58,826 bases of DNA, from positions 1-58,826 of the forward strand of contig CAMVFE010000010.1 of the NCBI GenBank assembly GCA_947166705.1, written 5' to 3'. Shown piece after piece: positions 44,627 through 52,461 of the stretch (within the stretch, counting starts at the first letter, position 1; each line of letters opens with the position of its first letter). The translations under genes were made by a program, and so were the position numbers. Source of the stretch: an uncultured Clostridia bacterium (GTDB lineage: Bacteria > Bacillota > Clostridia > Christensenellales > Aristaeellaceae). The notes below the pieces were generated by a model. That model ran no database searches and was not told where the DNA came from. It saw only the letters and a program-made list of their open reading frames with translations.

Positions 44627-46582
44627 TTATTTGTGCCCGTTGGGGGCGTTTTCATAGGCGACGTTGATCGCTTCAGTATGCAGGCTGTCCACCTTCTTGC
44701 TGCCGTGCGTCCAGCTGTTGGTGAAGTGGATGCACAGGACGCCGTTGAAATCATTGGTCCTGATGGTCTGGTCCTTCGCGTCATGCGGAATGCCGTAAAG
44801 CGAGCAGGCGAAGGTCCGGTTGCCGATCGTGATCAGGCATGGACGGCGCTGATAGAGGTTCTTGCTGGCAATTTCAGAAGAAGCATTTACGCCGTAGGCC
44901 TTGCAGAGACGCGCGGTATCCGCCGCGGTCAGGGGTTCGGCGTCCACGTGGTAGCCGCCGCTCCAGCGGTGCGCCCACCAGACGATGCCGGTCTTGACAT
45001 CATAGACCTTATAGTTCTTACCCTTTTCCCACAGGGAATTGATGCCGCCGGTCCACCAGTCGATCTTTTCGGCCGGATAAAGCGTCATGGACAGATTGCT
45101 GGAATCTCCGGCGCCTACAGGAACGGTTCCGTAAAGAGAATGCTGCGTGGCCGGACCCGCAATGCCGTCTACGGAGAGCTTCTTGGCCTTCTGATAGTTT
45201 TTGACGGCTTTTTCCACCGCGGAGGTATATTTGCTGGTAACGCTGCCGGTGAAATAGCCCTGGTCCTTCAGCGCCTGAACAAGCCGCTGGACCGCGCTTC
45301 CGGTGGAGCCCAGCTTCAGGGTGGGATAGGAGGCCTCCACCTGGGAACCTCCGCTGCCGGTAATGACAGCGCCGGTAGGCGCCTCGGTGGGAACCGGGGT
45401 CGGGGTGGAAGAACCGTCCGAGTTAACGATGCTGATATAGCTGGCGTGAATATATCCGGACCCCAGGGTATTGTGCTTGACGTGGTACCAGGCGACACCG
45501 TTCACGGTGGTCGGGGAACCGTAATACGGCATGACAACGCCCTTGTCCACTCTGCCGATCATCGCGGAATAACCCGCCTTGGTGCGCAGGTTGACCGCGC
45601 TGGCCGTGGTCTTGACATATCCGGTTGCGGAGGAGTCCGTAACAACAGGAGCGGAAACCTCCGTATCTTCTGAACCGGAGCCGGAGCCGCCGCTGGAAGA
45701 GACCTTTACGACATCGCTGCGCAGATAACCGCGGCTGCCTTCATATTCAACATAATACCAGGTGTAGCCGCTCTTCTGAATGGGCGATGAATAATAGGGA
45801 AGGGTCCTTCCCTTTCCGACCTGCCTGACGGTTGTGCCGGCCGGCGTGGAACGAAGGTTGCAGCCCCCTTTGGTGGTGGTGATATATCCCCGCGCGCCTG
45901 ACGCGGAGGAAGACCCTGAGGAGGAAGCTGCGGGAGCGGGAGCGGAGGCGCCGGTGCTGGTGTTGATCAGCCGGACACAGTCCTCCCGGACATAATACGT
46001 TTTTCCACCTTTGGAAACAGGATACCAGGTATAACCGCCCGCCGTTTCGGCAGAGCCCGCGAGAGGCAGGGATGTGCCTGATTCCTCCCAGTCATAATCC
46101 CTGTCAAAGGTGCCGTTGGGGGAATTCCTCATATGGCAGGAGGAAAGGATCAGCTGAACGGCATTATAGCCCTTTGTCGCATTCGAATTTGAGGAGCTGG
46201 GAGAAGGCGTGGCCGTCGGACTGACCGTGACGGAAGCGGCATTGCCGCCGCTGAGCACCCGGATGAATTCGCTGTTGACGTAACCCTTCTGGTTGTCATA
46301 GCTGACACCGTACCAGTAATCTTCTCCGACGTCCCCCGGGATGCTGGTAATACTGACCACTGTGCCGCGGTCAAACTTCATGAGGCTGCGATATTTCTTT
46401 CCGGGTCCTTCCCGGAAGTTCGTTCCGCCGCTGGTAATGGAACCGGTTGTTCCGCTGGCTGCCTCAGTGGAGCCATCTGACTCGGCGATGGCCCGGGAAA
46501 CAGAAAGATGATCCGGAATCAAAGAGATCCCGATACAAGCAGCCAGGATAAGGGCCAGGATACGGCCGGACTTCTTCGTCAT
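44627..46582 (-). CDS. Secreted protein with SH3 repeats, peptidoglycan-binding domain and an unassigned C-terminal domain
   Basis: The product is 651 aa with a signal peptide (about 1-34). Four bacterial SH3-type repeats follow: GGTNFREGPGKKYRSLMKF, SSCHMRNSPNGTF, GGCNLRSTPAGTTV and SAVNLRTKAGYSAMIG. Ser/Thr/Pro linkers separate them. A peptidoglycan-binding-1 domain (LKLGSTGSAVQRLVQALKDQGY to DGIAGPATQHSLYG) lies near 425-485. The last 150 residues (IDWWTGG, IVWWAHRWSGGYHVD, CIHFTNSWTHGSKKVD, LHTEAINVAYEN) hold repeated His and Trp and look like an enzyme fold I cannot name. A cell-wall hydrolase or wall-binding role is likely. It has its own promoter. Confidence 0.85.
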   Translation of the reverse strand: MTKKSGRILALILAACIGISLIPDHLSVSRAIAESDGSTEAASGTTGSITSGGTNFREGPGKKYRSLMKFDRGTVVSITSIPGDVGEDYWYGVSYDNQKGYVNSEFIRVLSGGNAASVTVSPTATPSPSSSNSNATKGYNAVQLILSSCHMRNSPNGTFDRDYDWEESGTSLPLAGSAETAGGYTWYPVSKGGKTYYVREDCVRLINTSTGASAPAPAASSSGSSSASGARGYITTTKGGCNLRSTPAGTTVRQVGKGRTLPYYSSPIQKSGYTWYYVEYEGSRGYLRSDVVKVSSSGGSGSGSEDTEVSAPVVTDSSATGYVKTTASAVNLRTKAGYSAMIGRVDKGVVMPYYGSPTTVNGVAWYHVKHNTLGSGYIHASYISIVNSDGSSTPTPVPTEAPTGAVITGSGGSQVEASYPTLKLGSTGSAVQRLVQALKDQGYFTGSVTSKYTSAVEKAVKNYQKAKKLSVDGIAGPATQHSLYGTVPVGAGDSSNLSMTLYPAEKIDWWTGGINSLWEKGKNYKVYDVKTGIVWWAHRWSGGYHVDAEPLTAADTARLCKAYGVNASSEIASKNLYQRRPCLITIGNRTFACSLYGIPHDAKDQTIRTNDFNGVLCIHFTNSWTHGSKKVDSLHTEAINVAYENAPNGHK

Positions 46583-46618
46583 CGTGAATCACCTCGGTAA
46601 ATAGCATTTCACAGGCTT

Positions 46619-46647
46619 ATTTTATTGCAAAATTGTTACGGTGTCAA
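46619..46647 (-). promoter_or_regulatory. Promoter of the SH3/PG-binding protein gene
   Basis: On the minus strand TTGACA (46642-46647), a 17-bp spacer and TAAAAT (46619-46624), 36 bp before the ATG, which is preceded by GAGGTGATTCACG. The stretch upstream is very AT-rich, like an UP element. Confidence 0.82.
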
Positions 46648-46694
46648 CAGAATAATTAAGAAAAATTGAAAATTTTAAATTGAAAATCGCAAAT

Positions 46695-46723
46695 AAAAAA
46701 GCGGATGCTTCAGCGGCATCCGC
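46695..46723 (-). terminator. Terminator of leuS
   Basis: On the minus strand an 8-bp stem (46716-46723 with 46701-46708) with a 7-nt loop is followed by TTTTTTATTT. It starts 17 bp behind the leuS stop. Confidence 0.9.
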
Positions 46724-46739
46724 TTGTGAGAGCCTGTAA

Positions 46740-49163
46740 TTATTTTACAACAATATTAACAATTCGTCCCTTGACATAGATTTCCTTCACGACGGTTTTC
46801 CCACCCATGGCTGTCTGAACATTTTTGACGGCATGGGCTTTTTCCAGAACGGAAGCCTGATCCTCATCCACCGCGATCTCTACGGTCGCGCGGACTTTCC
46901 CGTTCACCTGGACAGGGATCTGAATGGTATCCTCTTTGATCTTTTCCTCATCCCATGCAGGCCAGGCTTCCAGGGCGAGGCTTTCCGAATGGCCGAAGAT
47001 CTGCCAGATTTCCTCTCCGATGTGAGGGCAGACGCAGGAGATCATTTTGATAAAGCTCTCGGCGTATTCTTTGGGGCAGGAACCGTTTTTATAACACGCG
47101 TTCACGAAAATCATCATCTGGCTGATCGCCGTATTGAAGCCGAGCGACTCATAATCCTGCGTGACCTTCTTAACCGTCTGATGGTAGACCCGCTCCAGGC
47201 TTCCGTCATTTTCGGCGGAAAGATTCTCTTCGTTTGTGAAGAAAGCCCAGACCCGGTTCAGGAAGCGGCGTGCGCCCTCCACACCCTGCTTGCTCCAGGG
47301 CTTGGATACTTCGAGCGGCCCCATAAACATCTCGTACAGGCGAAGGGTATCCGCGCCGTAGTCCCGTACGATATCGCTGGGGTTGACAACGAATTCGGGG
47401 AAACGCTTGCCCATCTTGATGCCGTTTTCCCCAAGAATCATCCCCTGGTGAACCAGCTTTTGGAACGGCTCCTTAACCGGGCTGATCCCCTTGTCATAAA
47501 GGTAGCGGTTCCAGATCCGGCTGTACATCAGGTGACCGACCGCGTGCTCGGGGCCGCCGATGTAAAGATCCACCGGAAGCCAGTGCTTCAGGAGCTCGGG
47601 ATCAGCAAGGGCCTGGTCGTTCTGAGGATCAATATAGCGCATATAGTACCAGCTGGAGCCGGCGGAACCGGGCATGGTTGAGGTTTCCCGGGTTCCCCGG
47701 ACGCCGTTGCGGTCGTACTTTTTCCACTCCACGGCGTTTTCGAGAGGCGCTTTACCGTTCTTGCTCTTGTAATCTTCCAGTTCAGGCAGAACGAGCGGAA
47801 GCTCATCATCCGGGAGAGGGTACAGACCGCCGTCTTCAGTATGCACGATCGGAACGGGCTCGCCCCAGTAACGCTGGCGTGCAAAGATCCATTCCCGGAA
47901 ATGATAGTTAACGGTACGCCTGGCGACGCCCATCTTTTCCAGCTTGGCTGTGATAGCTTCCTTGGCTTCCTCGACGGTAAGGCCGTTGAATTCGCCGGAA
48001 TTGATCAGTGTGCAGCCCTTCCCGAGATAATCCTGCTTTTCGAAGGCGTGCTCTGTGCAGTCCCTTCCGGAAATGACCTGAATCATGGGAATGTGATGCG
48101 CCTGCGCGTACTCAAAGTCGCGCTGGTCGTGGCTGGGGACGGCCATGACTGCGCCGGTTCCGTAACTGGCGAGGACGAAATCGCCGATAAAGAGCTCCGC
48201 TTCCTTGCCGTTTACGGGATTGATGCAGGTGACACCCTCCAGACGGCAGCCGCTTTTGCCTTTATTCAGTTCCGTCCGGTCCATATCGTTTTTTCTGCGG
48301 GTTTCTTCAATATAAGCTTTGACTTCTTCCTGATTTCTGATTCGGGGCATCAGATCCTGGACCAGCTGACCGTCCGGAGCCAGGACCATGAAGGTGATCC
48401 CGAAAATCGTCTCGATACAGGTGGTGAAGATGCTGAACTCGCCGCCGCCTACAATCTGGAATTTAACCTCGACGCCTTCGGATTTGCCGATCCAGTGGCG
48501 CTGCATGTCTTTCGTGCTCTCGGGCCAGTCAATGGTTTCCAGCCCCTCAAGTAGCTTTTCCGCAAAAGCCGGCTGATTAATCACCCACTGCTTCATGTTT
48601 TTCCGGATGACCGGATATCCGCCCCGCTCACTTTTGCCGTCGATGACTTCATCATTGGAAAGAACGGTACCCAGCTCCTCGCACCAGTTCACCGGCATAT
48701 CGATATACTGCGCATAACCATCCAGAAACAGCTGCTTGAAAATCCATTGCGTCCATTTATAAAACCTGGGATCGCTTGTGGCGACCATTTTGGACCAGTC
48801 GTAGTCAAAACCCAGTTCTTTCAGCTGGCGGCTGAAGGTTTCGATATTATGCGCAGTAAATCCCTCGGGATGGTTTCCCGTGCTGATCGCGTACTGTTCA
48901 GCGGGCAAACCAAAGCTGTCGTATCCCATGGGATGGAGCACGTTATAGCCCTGCATCCGCTTCATCCGGCTGACGATATCTGTAGCGGTATAGCCTTCCG
49001 GATGCCCGGCGTGGAGACCGACGCCGCTGGGATAGGGGAACATATCCAGCGCATAGAATTTCGGCCTGGAGAAATCCCATACGTCCGTGCGGAAGGTCTG
49101 ATGCTCCTCCCAATATTTTTGCCATTTGGGTTCGATTACTTTGGGTTCATAAATCCGTTCCAT
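46740..49163 (-). CDS. leuS: Leucine--tRNA ligase with a variant KMSKS loop
   Basis: The product is 807 aa from the ATG at 49163 (MERIYEPKVIEPKWQKYW). The class I HIGH element is GVGLHAGHPEGYTA. The CP1 editing domain is present (TTCIETIFGITFMVLAP, GTGAVMAVPSHDQRD). The KMSKS loop reads KMGKR at 47403-47417, with VVNPSDIVRDYGADTLRLY after it. The tRNA-binding C-terminal region ends VKGRIVNIVVK. The enzyme attaches Leu to tRNA-Leu. The leader after the promoter is about 30 nt, so no T-box fits. An in-frame extension to 49322 has no homology. Confidence 0.95.
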   Translation of the reverse strand: MERIYEPKVIEPKWQKYWEEHQTFRTDVWDFSRPKFYALDMFPYPSGVGLHAGHPEGYTATDIVSRMKRMQGYNVLHPMGYDSFGLPAEQYAISTGNHPEGFTAHNIETFSRQLKELGFDYDWSKMVATSDPRFYKWTQWIFKQLFLDGYAQYIDMPVNWCEELGTVLSNDEVIDGKSERGGYPVIRKNMKQWVINQPAFAEKLLEGLETIDWPESTKDMQRHWIGKSEGVEVKFQIVGGGEFSIFTTCIETIFGITFMVLAPDGQLVQDLMPRIRNQEEVKAYIEETRRKNDMDRTELNKGKSGCRLEGVTCINPVNGKEAELFIGDFVLASYGTGAVMAVPSHDQRDFEYAQAHHIPMIQVISGRDCTEHAFEKQDYLGKGCTLINSGEFNGLTVEEAKEAITAKLEKMGVARRTVNYHFREWIFARQRYWGEPVPIVHTEDGGLYPLPDDELPLVLPELEDYKSKNGKAPLENAVEWKKYDRNGVRGTRETSTMPGSAGSSWYYMRYIDPQNDQALADPELLKHWLPVDLYIGGPEHAVGHLMYSRIWNRYLYDKGISPVKEPFQKLVHQGMILGENGIKMGKRFPEFVVNPSDIVRDYGADTLRLYEMFMGPLEVSKPWSKQGVEGARRFLNRVWAFFTNEENLSAENDGSLERVYHQTVKKVTQDYESLGFNTAISQMMIFVNACYKNGSCPKEYAESFIKMISCVCPHIGEEIWQIFGHSESLALEAWPAWDEEKIKEDTIQIPVQVNGKVRATVEIAVDEDQASVLEKAHAVKNVQTAMGGKTVVKEIYVKGRIVNIVVK

Positions 49164-49199
49164 AACGCCTCTTCCGATCCTTTCCGAAACAGTGGAACG

Positions 49200-49229
49200 A
49201 GTATAACATAAAGAGGAAGCAAACTTCAA
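49200..49229 (-). promoter_or_regulatory. leuS promoter
   Basis: On the minus strand TTGAAG (49224-49229), an 18-bp spacer and TATACT (49200-49205), 36 bp before the start codon. Confidence 0.75.
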
Positions 49230-49315
49230 GAGCAGATGATTGACGGGAAGCGGCATCCTGTCAGGCATATCGCCGCAAAAACATCGTAAAAATCGAACCT
49301 TTCTCAAAAAAAGAG

Positions 49316-49344
49316 TGGACAAAAGGGAAATACTTTGCTATAAT
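49316..49344 (+). promoter_or_regulatory. Promoter of the tRNA-Thr/tRNA-Pro pair
   Basis: TGGACA (49316-49321), a 17-bp spacer and TATAAT (49339-49344), 16 bp before the first tRNA. Confidence 0.8.
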
Positions 49345-49360
49345 CTCCGTTGCTGGTTGT

Positions 49361-49436
49361 GCCGATGTGGCTCAGTTGGTAGAGCAGCCGATTCGTAATC
49401 AGCAGGTCAGGGGTTCGAGTCCCCTCATCGGCTCCA
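49361..49436 (+). tRNA. tRNA-Thr (anticodon CGT)
   Basis: A complete cloverleaf with 7-bp acceptor stem, D-arm GCTC/GAGC, anticodon loop TTCGTAA, T-arm with TTCGAGT and encoded CCA. The anticodon stem has a C-A mismatch at positions 29 and 41 (49389 and 49401). Confidence 0.95.
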
Positions 49437-49440
49437 GCTT

Positions 49441-49514
49441 CGAGGTGTAGCGCAGTTTGGTAGCGCGTTTGGTTCGGGACCAAAAGGCCGCGGGTTCGAA
49501 TCCCGCCACTTCGA
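49441..49514 (+). tRNA. tRNA-Pro (anticodon CGG)
   Basis: Cloverleaf with acceptor stem CGAGGTG/CACTTCG, D-arm GCGC/GCGC, anticodon loop TTCGGGA and T-loop TTCGAAT. CCA is not encoded. Its 3' end from the T-loop onward is the left attachment repeat of the island that follows. Confidence 0.94.
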
Positions 49515-49515
49515 C
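49495..49515 (+). repeat. attL direct repeat
   Basis: Twenty-one bases covering the T-loop, 3' stem and discriminator of tRNA-Pro. They are identical to 57324-57344. Confidence 0.92.
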
Positions 49516-49521
49516 AGAAAT

Positions 49522-49556
49522 CCCCCTGTGAAATCAACGTTCACAGGGGGTTTCTT
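49522..49556 (+). terminator. Island-borne terminator behind tRNA-Pro
   Basis: Perfect 11-bp stem (49522-49532 with 49540-49550), 7-nt loop, then TTTCTT. It replaces the tRNA terminator displaced to 57346. Confidence 0.88.
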
Positions 49557-49564
49557 ATGCCATT

Positions 49565-49586
49565 GTACCCCAACCGTACCCCAACC
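49565..49586 (+). repeat. Tandem 11-bp repeats at the left end (probable integrase arm sites)
   Basis: GTACCCCAACC occurs twice head to tail. The same motif pair, slightly varied, lies near the right end at 57176-57196 in the same orientation, as expected for arm-type integrase sites. Confidence 0.6.
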
Positions 49587-49593
49587 AAGTTTT

Positions 49594-50787
49594 TTAGCTG
49601 TTGACAGCCTTTATGAATTTCTGCATCCGGTCAGCAGAATTGGCTTTCATTTCTTCTGTAACATGACTATAAACATCAAGGGTAAATGCAACGGTTGCAT
49701 GCCCGAGATTTTCGGATACAGTTTTTATATCATCTCCATTCTGAATTGATAGGGTTGCGTATGTATGCCGCAAATCATGAAACCGGATATTTCCCAATCC
49801 AATTTTTTCAAGTATCAGCTTTACATGATTGTAGACTGTTCTGCTGCTTACGTGTTCACCGATTTCATTGGTAAAGACAAGGTTGTCTTTATTCTCAAAA
49901 CCATATTTAAGGCGGTTTTTTGCCTGTTCTGCCCGTTCTTTTTTCAATGCATCCATAACAAGGGGAGCAGGCTTAATGAGCCTGAATTTACCATTTTTAG
50001 GGCTTGAGAACGTATAATTTCCTCTGCCTTGCATACGGTCATTCCGTAATTGCTTTTCAACCTTGATGATACCCTTGTCAAAGTCCACACAATCCCAAGT
50101 CAGACCTATAATTTCACCTTGCCGAAGTCCGGTGAACAGATCAATAAAATACAGGTTTTCGAATGTATCGCCCTTGATTGCTTGCAAGAATAAGGTGATA
50201 TTGTCGCCCTGTATGACATTCATTTCTTTCTTTTCAACACGGGGAAGAATACAGGAATCGCAAGGATTTGTTTTGATATATCCAGATAATACCGCCTGTG
50301 CAAAACACTTGTGAAGCACACCATGCAGGTTTTTAACGGATTTAGCAGACAGCCCGGAACAATTCAAAATCCGCTTTTTATCATTTTCAACAATGGTAAT
50401 GGCATGCGGTTTCTGACTTTCATTGTAAAACCGCTGAATCAACGGAGCATTGACTTTCTGAAGCTTATAACTTCCAAGAAACGGCTTAATATGGATTTTT
50501 CCAAGATATCCATACTGTTCTTTTGTGGAAGGTTTTACATCTGACAGATATTCCGTTTTCCATGCATCAAACCATTCAGCAACAGTAATTGTTTCGGGTT
50601 TGACATATATTCCATTGTCCAGATCAAAGGTAACAGATGACAGCTTTTTCCTGACTTCTGCTTGAGTTTTTCCATAAACCGACCGCCTGACTGTCTGACC
50701 GTTTTCAACAACTGAATACCTGCCTTCCCAACTTCCGTTTGCACGTTTCCTGATGTTTCCTTCTCCGTTCGCGCGTTTCTTGGCCAT
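49594..50787 (-). CDS. int: Tyrosine recombinase (island integrase)
   Basis: The product is 397 aa. The N-terminal arm-binding domain (about 1-60, NGEGNIRKRANGSWEGRYSV) is of the AP2-like kind seen in Tn916/phage integrases. A SAM-like core-binding domain follows (about 65-165). The catalytic residues are Arg in TGLRQGEI, His and Arg in FHDLRHTYA, His in ENLGHATV and Tyr in LDVYSHV. It should insert the island into tRNA-Pro and, with the excisionase, remove it. It lies 79 bp from attL. It is cotranscribed with the repressor, whose stop is 4 nt before its start. Confidence 0.95.
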   Translation of the reverse strand: MAKKRANGEGNIRKRANGSWEGRYSVVENGQTVRRSVYGKTQAEVRKKLSSVTFDLDNGIYVKPETITVAEWFDAWKTEYLSDVKPSTKEQYGYLGKIHIKPFLGSYKLQKVNAPLIQRFYNESQKPHAITIVENDKKRILNCSGLSAKSVKNLHGVLHKCFAQAVLSGYIKTNPCDSCILPRVEKKEMNVIQGDNITLFLQAIKGDTFENLYFIDLFTGLRQGEIIGLTWDCVDFDKGIIKVEKQLRNDRMQGRGNYTFSSPKNGKFRLIKPAPLVMDALKKERAEQAKNRLKYGFENKDNLVFTNEIGEHVSSRTVYNHVKLILEKIGLGNIRFHDLRHTYATLSIQNGDDIKTVSENLGHATVAFTLDVYSHVTEEMKANSADRMQKFIKAVNS

Positions 50788-50791
50788 GTCA

Positions 50792-51505
50792 TCAATCCCC
50801 CGTTTCTTCTTTTCTTTCCTTCATGATTCTTTTTCGTATGCCGTCCAACTTGGCATCGACTATGCTTTTCATTGCGTAGAATAACAACTCAGGCTCGATC
50901 AAAGTCTGATGGTTCTTATCTTGCAGGATCACGTCAAACGCATAAATTGGAAACAATGCCTTTTCTGTTTGATAATCTGGAGAACGTACGGACAGCCAAC
51001 TATTTATTTCGTCTATGAACAAGTAAGCGTACATCATTGAAATCAGTTCGCGCCCTTCTGTGCGAGATAGTAGCCAATTGATCAATCGAAGAAACTCTGC
51101 GGGATAGATCGATTCAACATTGTAATCTCCATTAAAATTCTTTGCCGGGCTGGTTCCGTACAATTCTTCTCCCGGGGCGTATCCGTCAACCCATCTAATA
51201 GGAAAAGGCTTATCTCCCTCCGCCGCTGCGAGTGCTTTCAAGAACTCAAGAGATTCGTTTGTAAGACCGAGGTCAGCTACAACTTGATTTGTTGAATCAA
51301 TTCCCGTGAGCAACCACATCTTGTCAATTTCCAAAACCTCGCAAATCTCGTCCACATATTTCATGTAGCTTTTTTTCGATTCATTCTCCCATTCAGATAT
51401 GACAGAACGAGGCACTTGTCCCAATTTCTCGGCAAATTCAACTTGTGAGAATCCTTTTTTCTTTCTGGCCTGTCGTATCCTTCTTCCAACCGTTTCCGTC
51501 TCCAT
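50792..51505 (-). CDS. XRE-family repressor of the island (Stl/CI-like position)
   Basis: The product is 237 aa. The N-terminal HTH (about 5-62) reads GRRIRQARKKKGFSQVEFAEKLGQVPRSVISEWEN. The remaining 170 residues have no LexA/CI autoprotease signature (no evident Ser-Lys dyad), and contain EFLRLINWLLSRTEG and YPAEF stretches I cannot assign. In SaPIs the master repressor Stl has the same position and is released by a phage protein, not by self-cleavage. That fits but is inference. It diverges from xis across a 140-bp control region with palindromes. Confidence 0.85.
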   Translation of the reverse strand: METETVGRRIRQARKKKGFSQVEFAEKLGQVPRSVISEWENESKKSYMKYVDEICEVLEIDKMWLLTGIDSTNQVVADLGLTNESLEFLKALAAAEGDKPFPIRWVDGYAPGEELYGTSPAKNFNGDYNVESIYPAEFLRLINWLLSRTEGRELISMMYAYLFIDEINSWLSVRSPDYQTEKALFPIYAFDVILQDKNHQTLIEPELLFYAMKSIVDAKLDGIRKRIMKERKEETGD

Positions 51506-51537
51506 TTTTTGTCATCCCCCTTTGTGATTCGTCATTT

Positions 51538-51587
51538 GTCGCGCATTGCGACTCTATATTTATTCTGTCGCGTTCGTATGATATAAT
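51538..51587. promoter_or_regulatory. Divergent control region of the island: palindrome and rightward -10
   Basis: A perfect palindrome GTCGC-N5-GCGAC lies at 51538-51552. GTCGCG recurs at 51568-51573 and GAACGC appears at 51620-51625. A TATAAT at 51582-51587 faces xis, with only a weak AT-rich -35. The palindrome is the likely repressor operator. Confidence 0.55.
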
Positions 51588-51645
51588 AACTGCATGGGAA
51601 TGTCAATATGATATTTCCCGAACGCAAGAGACGGAGGAACAAAAA

Positions 51646-51846
51646 ATGGAAACAACGACAACAAACAACCTCAAAGCAACCCTGACAGTACCAGAATCCG
51701 CCGCGTTCTTGGGAATTGGCAAGACGTTCGCTTATCAGCTCATCCATGAGCCTGGCTTCCCTGCTTTCAAGATCGGCGGCAAGATTCTCGTGGATCGAGC
51801 GCGTCTGGAGCAGTGGAAGGAAGAGAGGCTGCGGGAGGGGATTTGA
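51646..51846 (+). CDS. xis: Excisionase-like small HTH protein
   Basis: The product is 66 aa from the ATG at 51646, with GGAGGAAC upstream. LTVPESAAFLGIGKTFAYQLIHEPGFPAFKIGGKILVDRARLEQW is a MerR-type winged HTH of the helix_turn_helix_17/excisionase class, nearly full length for the family. As the first gene of the rightward operon it probably bends att DNA to favour excision. Its stop overlaps the next start (TGATG). Confidence 0.88.
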   Translation: METTTTNNLKATLTVPESAAFLGIGKTFAYQLIHEPGFPAFKIGGKILVDRARLEQWKEERLREGI

Positions 51847-52100
51847 TGACGGAGAAGCAACGACTGCACTTCAAGCCATCAGAGCTTGTCGCTCTCGAGG
51901 TTTTGTTACAAGCAGAAACCGAGCGTCCCAATCTGGATTTGGATGAAGCAAAAAACCTTCTGCACTGTTTGCTGAAAGTCCAACGGGCGGAGGCGCGATA
52001 TGCTACAGAGCGGGTCAAATGGGCGGAGGCTGTTGCGAGTCTGGCAGAACAGTCTGTGAGCGTGACCGAAAAGCGGTTGCAAGAAATAGAGCGGGGGTAG
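51846..52100 (+). CDS. Small coiled-coil protein of the island, unknown
   Basis: The product is 84 aa, starting at the ATG that overlaps the xis stop. It is mostly helical and charged (LLQAETERPNLDLDEAKNLLHCLLKVQRAEARYATERVKW), with no membrane segment and no family I know. Its overlap with xis and the gene 5 bp behind show it is translated as part of the early operon. Confidence 0.65.
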   Translation: MTEKQRLHFKPSELVALEVLLQAETERPNLDLDEAKNLLHCLLKVQRAEARYATERVKWAEAVASLAEQSVSVTEKRLQEIERG

Positions 52101-52104
52101 AGAG

Positions 52105-52398
52105 TTGGCAAGCATTGTGGCTGAATATGCCAACCATGCATTTAGGGTGTACTTTTCGCCGTGGCGCGAAAGAGTAGAGCGACCAGCAGACAAGGCAAAC
52201 GTTACGGCTTGCGAAGCCGCTTTATCCGGCCTGTCCGATTCTGACCGGAAAATGCTGGAGATGGTTTATACAAGCGGCTACAAATCAATCAATCAGGCCG
52301 TGAAAGCGGTTTCCGTGGAGACGGGAACACCAGAGGTCAGGCTTTGGCAACTGATCAGGAAGGCAACACGTGGTTTTGCTACCGCGCGGGGGCTGTGA
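52105..52398 (+). CDS. Small protein with sigma-region-4-like HTH
   Basis: The product is 97 aa from a TTG at 52105 behind GAGCGGGGGTAGAGAG. The second half, LSDSDRKMLEMVYTSGY...VRLWQLIRKATRGFATARG, resembles the region-4 HTH of sigma factors and of phage late activators such as ArpU or RinA. The first half is unassigned. A DNA-binding or regulatory role is plausible but not shown. Confidence 0.6.
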   Translation: MASIVAEYANHAFRVYFSPWRERVERPADKANVTACEAALSGLSDSDRKMLEMVYTSGYKSINQAVKAVSVETGTPEVRLWQLIRKATRGFATARGL

Positions 52399-52461
52399 GG
52401 AACAGCCTACCAAACATGGGCAACCGCACAAACGCTGTGCGGAAACTTTCAGAGGGGAAAA

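Noticed and set aside
49304-49537. Minus-strand 77-codon frame across the tRNA pair
   Set aside because: It is the well-known false protein made by antisense translation of tRNA genes (its translation contains RTPDLLITNRLLYQLSH). Both tRNAs fold well on the plus strand.
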